Part shown: positions 6,463 to 8,638 of the stretch, piece by piece
Numbering within the stretch: position 1 is the stretch's first letter
Layout: every line of letters begins with the position of its first letter
Assembly (NCBI GenBank): GCA_964343305.1
Contig: CAYFJO010000448.1
Span: forward strand, 1-8,638
Direction of reading: 5' to 3'
Source: CAYFJO01 sp964343305
Lineage (GTDB): Bacteria > Planctomycetota > Planctomycetia > Pirellulales > Pirellulaceae
Length of the DNA: 8,638 nucleotides
The notes under the pieces: generated by a model
What the model saw: the letters and a program-made list of their open reading frames with translations, nothing else
The model's database searches: none
What the model was told of the DNA's origin: nothing
Made by a program: the position numbers and the translations under genes

Positions 6463-7661
6463 CAACCTCTTCCACCCGTTGAGATTTGAAAGACTGCGTG
6501 AAAGAACGCTTGATAGACGAAGCCTACGACCACGCCGATCGTGATCAGCAAGCCGGGTTCGATCATCGACACGAGCCGTTGCAGTCGGTCTTGTAGCACC
6601 ATTGCATAGTGGTCGCCCAGTTCGTCGAGCACGAGGCTCAAGTTGCCCGTGCGTTCGCCGACCGCCACGATTTGCAAAAACATCTTTGGCATCACGCGAT
6701 CGCGGAGACTTTCCGACAACGACCGGCCCGACAACAAATCGTCCGGCGCGCCTTTGACACGTCGAGCGATCGCGTGGTTGCTGAGCACGGCCGCCGAGAT
6801 CGGCAAACATTGCATCAGCGTGATGCCGCTGCGCAACAGCATCGACAGTGTGCGGCACAGCAGCGTCATGTTGGCGATCATCACGAGGCTGCCGATCACC
6901 GGAATGGTCAACATCGCTCGATCGATCGCCAAACGCCCGCGCGGAGTTAAGTAGGTGACGACCACGGCGATGAAACCAGCGAACATCCCGCCCAAGATCA
7001 ACAGCCCATAGTTGCCGAGAAACGAAGCGACGTCCAGCAGCAATTGCGTGGTCCACGGCAGGGCCGCTTCGCGCCGGGCGAGAAACTCGGCGAATTTCGG
7101 CAGAACTTTCATCACCAAAAACGCCGTCACACCGACCGCGGCCAACACGATGACCACGGGATACATCAAGCTCGTCAGTAACTTGCTTTGGGTTTGATTT
7201 CGTTGTTCCAAGTATTTGACGATGTGTTCGACCGACGAATCCATTTCGCCGCTGGCCTCGGCCGTTTCGATCAATCGCACGACAAGCGGCGTGAACAAAC
7301 GAGACTCGTCCTGCATTGCCTGCGACAAACTTGCACCGCGCTCGATCTTCTTGATCATGCGGCCGATGGCGTTGGACAAACAAGCTTTGGCACATTGCTC
7401 GCGACAAATGCCCAGCGACTCGGTCAACGACAAACCCGCTCGCAAAGTCAGGCCTAATTGCTGCAAAAACATGATCCGATCTTGATTGCGCACCGGCAAC
7501 ATGCGCGACAGAAAACCACCGCCAGTTTGGGCCGGCAGCTCGGAGAGCGAGCCGGACGCCACCTTGGCTGACAAGCGGTTCTTTGGCTCATGCGAGCGCA
7601 ACGCCATGGGACCGCCCACGCCCGACTTTTGTTTTTCGATTCTGGAGCCGATTCTCGTCAT
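6462..7661 (-). CDS. gspF: GspF/PilC-type inner-membrane platform protein
   Basis: This is the polytopic platform protein that couples the cytoplasmic ATPase to pseudopilus assembly in type II secretion and type IV pilus machines. The 399 residues hold two copies of the T2SSF domain, at about 63-186 and 266-388. Each copy has the family pattern: FLQQLGLTLRAGLSLTESL and RTLSMLLRSGITLMQCL at the domain starts, GASLSQAM and GRSLSESL in the middle, and ETAEASGEMD and AVGERTGNLS before the membrane part. Membrane segments are at about 165-187 (with LMYP), 213-238 and 369-391 (with EPGLL). The first 60 residues are polar and presumably cytoplasmic. The start ATG 7661 overlaps the gspE stop as ATGA, which suggests translational coupling. 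The C-terminus ends in STGGRG, just before the palindromic repeat. The symbol could equally be pilC, because sequence alone does not separate the two systems. Confidence 0.93.
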   Translation of the reverse strand: MTRIGSRIEKQKSGVGGPMALRSHEPKNRLSAKVASGSLSELPAQTGGGFLSRMLPVRNQDRIMFLQQLGLTLRAGLSLTESLGICREQCAKACLSNAIGRMIKKIERGASLSQAMQDESRLFTPLVVRLIETAEASGEMDSSVEHIVKYLEQRNQTQSKLLTSLMYPVVIVLAAVGVTAFLVMKVLPKFAEFLARREAALPWTTQLLLDVASFLGNYGLLILGGMFAGFIAVVVTYLTPRGRLAIDRAMLTIPVIGSLVMIANMTLLCRTLSMLLRSGITLMQCLPISAAVLSNHAIARRVKGAPDDLLSGRSLSESLRDRVMPKMFLQIVAVGERTGNLSLVLDELGDHYAMVLQDRLQRLVSMIEPGLLITIGVVVGFVYQAFFHAVFQISTGGRG

Positions 7662-8638
7662 GACATCTTTTGCCCCACGGATGACAAGGCGGGAGCCGCC
7701 TCGTTTGTACTGCGGGTTGGTGTTTTGACTTCGCCCGTCGCTAGCGCGGCGTAGACTTCTTGCCGTAGTTCTTGAACTTGTTGCAACGCTTCGGCATCGG
7801 GACCGGCGTCCAGCTTGGCAAAGTCCTCGACGTCCACGTCCAGCACGGTCATCACTTCATCGATTGTGGTGATGCCGTCGAGCACCTTCAGCGCCGCGTC
7901 GCCGCGCAGTGTGACCAGTTGCGAACCCGCACGATCGAACAATTCCGCTTCGCTGACGTTTTCATTGATCAACATTCGAATTGATTGGTCGACCCACAAT
8001 GTTTCGAACAAACCGAGCCGTCCGCGAAATCCAGTTCCCATGCAACGCGCACAGCCCACCGGTTCAAACAACTGTGCACATGGCTGGCCAAGCCAAGCCA
8101 CTTCGCCCGCGTATGGCTCGCGCGAACGTTTGCAGTTTTCACACAGCCGGCGGACCAATCGCTGGGAAATCACGCCTCGCAATGTCGAGCCGACCATGTA
8201 CGCCGGACAGCCCATTTCGACCAGCCGCGACACCGCGCCACAGGCCGTGTTGGTGTGAATCGTCGAGAACACAAAGTGACCGGTCATCGAGGCGTGCAGC
8301 GCGATTTCGGCCGTTTCTTCGTCGCGAATTTCGCCGATCATCAACACGTCGGGATCGTGCCGCAACAACGATCGCAATGCCTTGGCAAACGTCATCTTGT
8401 CGCTGCCGTCGATCGGCACCTGCGACAAACCGGGCACAACATATTCGACCGGATCCTCGACGGTGACAATGTTTCGGTGCAACTCGTTCAACTCTTCGAG
8501 CGCGGCATATAACGTCGACGTTTTGCCGCTGCCCGTCGGTCCGGCCATCAGGACGATGCCGTTGGGCTGTTGAATCATGTTGCGAAAACGCTTGAGCGTG
8601 GCGTCGGACATGCCGATCTTGCCGAGTTCCAGTTGGGT
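7658..8638 (-). CDS. gspE: GspE/PilB-type secretion ATPase, N-terminus outside window
   Basis: The last 326 residues of a hexameric ATPase that powers type II secretion or type IV pilus assembly are present; the frame is open to the right edge, so the true start is off the window. Counting from the edge: Walker A GPTGSGKT at 33-40, Asp box VTVEDPVEY at 58-66, Walker B region DPDVLMIGEIRDEET at 95-109, His box GHFVFSTIHTN at 120-130, then the tetracysteine zinc site C166-x2-C169 and C196-x2-C199 followed by GTGFRGRLGLFE. All the core catalytic motifs needed for ATP hydrolysis are intact. The tetracysteine site is typical of GspE and PilB and argues against the retraction ATPase PilT. After the usual end of the family (about residue 266, 'DEVMTVL') there is a tail of some 60 polar residues with a coiled-coil-like stretch (DAEALQQVQELRQEVYAAL). 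The stop TGA overlaps the gspF start. Confidence 0.95.
   Translation of the reverse strand, partial: TQLELGKIGMSDATLKRFRNMIQQPNGIVLMAGPTGSGKTSTLYAALEELNELHRNIVTVEDPVEYVVPGLSQVPIDGSDKMTFAKALRSLLRHDPDVLMIGEIRDEETAEIALHASMTGHFVFSTIHTNTACGAVSRLVEMGCPAYMVGSTLRGVISQRLVRRLCENCKRSREPYAGEVAWLGQPCAQLFEPVGCARCMGTGFRGRLGLFETLWVDQSIRMLINENVSEAELFDRAGSQLVTLRGDAALKVLDGITTIDEVMTVLDVDVEDFAKLDAGPDAEALQQVQELRQEVYAALATGEVKTPTRSTNEAAPALSSVGQKMS

Noticed and set aside
6364..7407. Minus-strand open frame of 347 codons
   Set aside because: It overlaps gspF in another frame. The product is Arg/Gly/Asp-rich with no domain, and its end is translated palindromic repeat (KKGTGPI...LDLSPF).
1..8638. tRNA, rRNA, CRISPR arrays, insertion sequences with transposase, phage genes
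   Set aside because: I looked for these on both strands and saw no cloverleaf, spaced direct repeats or transposase motifs. The only mobile-like element is the palindrome at 6390-6462.

Overview
The window looks like a piece of a planctomycete chromosome, most likely Pirellulaceae or a Rhodopirellula relative. This is an inference from protein style: a ComEC with the VGHGT and HADADHYNAL variants of its lactamase motifs, a secreted protein of planctomycete type, moderately high GC, and a dispersed-type palindrome containing GGGGACAGGTCC. No rRNA or marker gene is present to fix the taxonomy. All seven supported genes lie on the minus strand, so the region is transcribed from right to left. 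The coding tracks on the plus strand are antisense shadows.

Right end (about 8638 to 5816): a secretion or pilus motor cluster. It starts with the C-terminal two thirds of a GspE/PilB-type ATPase, cut by the window edge. A GspF/PilC-type inner-membrane platform protein follows, overlapping the ATPase stop by 4 bases (ATGA). After a 73-base palindromic repeat that touches the gspF stop codon comes a small exported protein with a C-terminal GspC/PilP-like domain. Together these suggest the inner-membrane part of a type II secretion or type IV pilus-like machine.

Middle (5702 to 4114): a multi-spanning M48 metalloprotease, with a plausible sigma-70 type promoter just upstream, then a very small BON-domain protein.

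Left part (4002 to 1): a full-length ComEC/Rec2 DNA-translocation channel of 839 residues, then a 236-base gap with a hairpin and two short palindromes, then the first 415 codons of a secreted protein of unknown function that runs off the left edge.

A DNA-uptake channel about 2 kb downstream of a pilus/secretion motor fits a shared role in transformation, but gene neighbourhood alone does not prove it. I found no tRNA, rRNA, CRISPR array, intact transposase or phage genes, and no strong sign of a wholly new multi-gene system. The best leads are the GspC-like protein, the palindrome inside the motor operon, and the unassigned secreted protein. No stretch of more than 300 bases lacks a gene.
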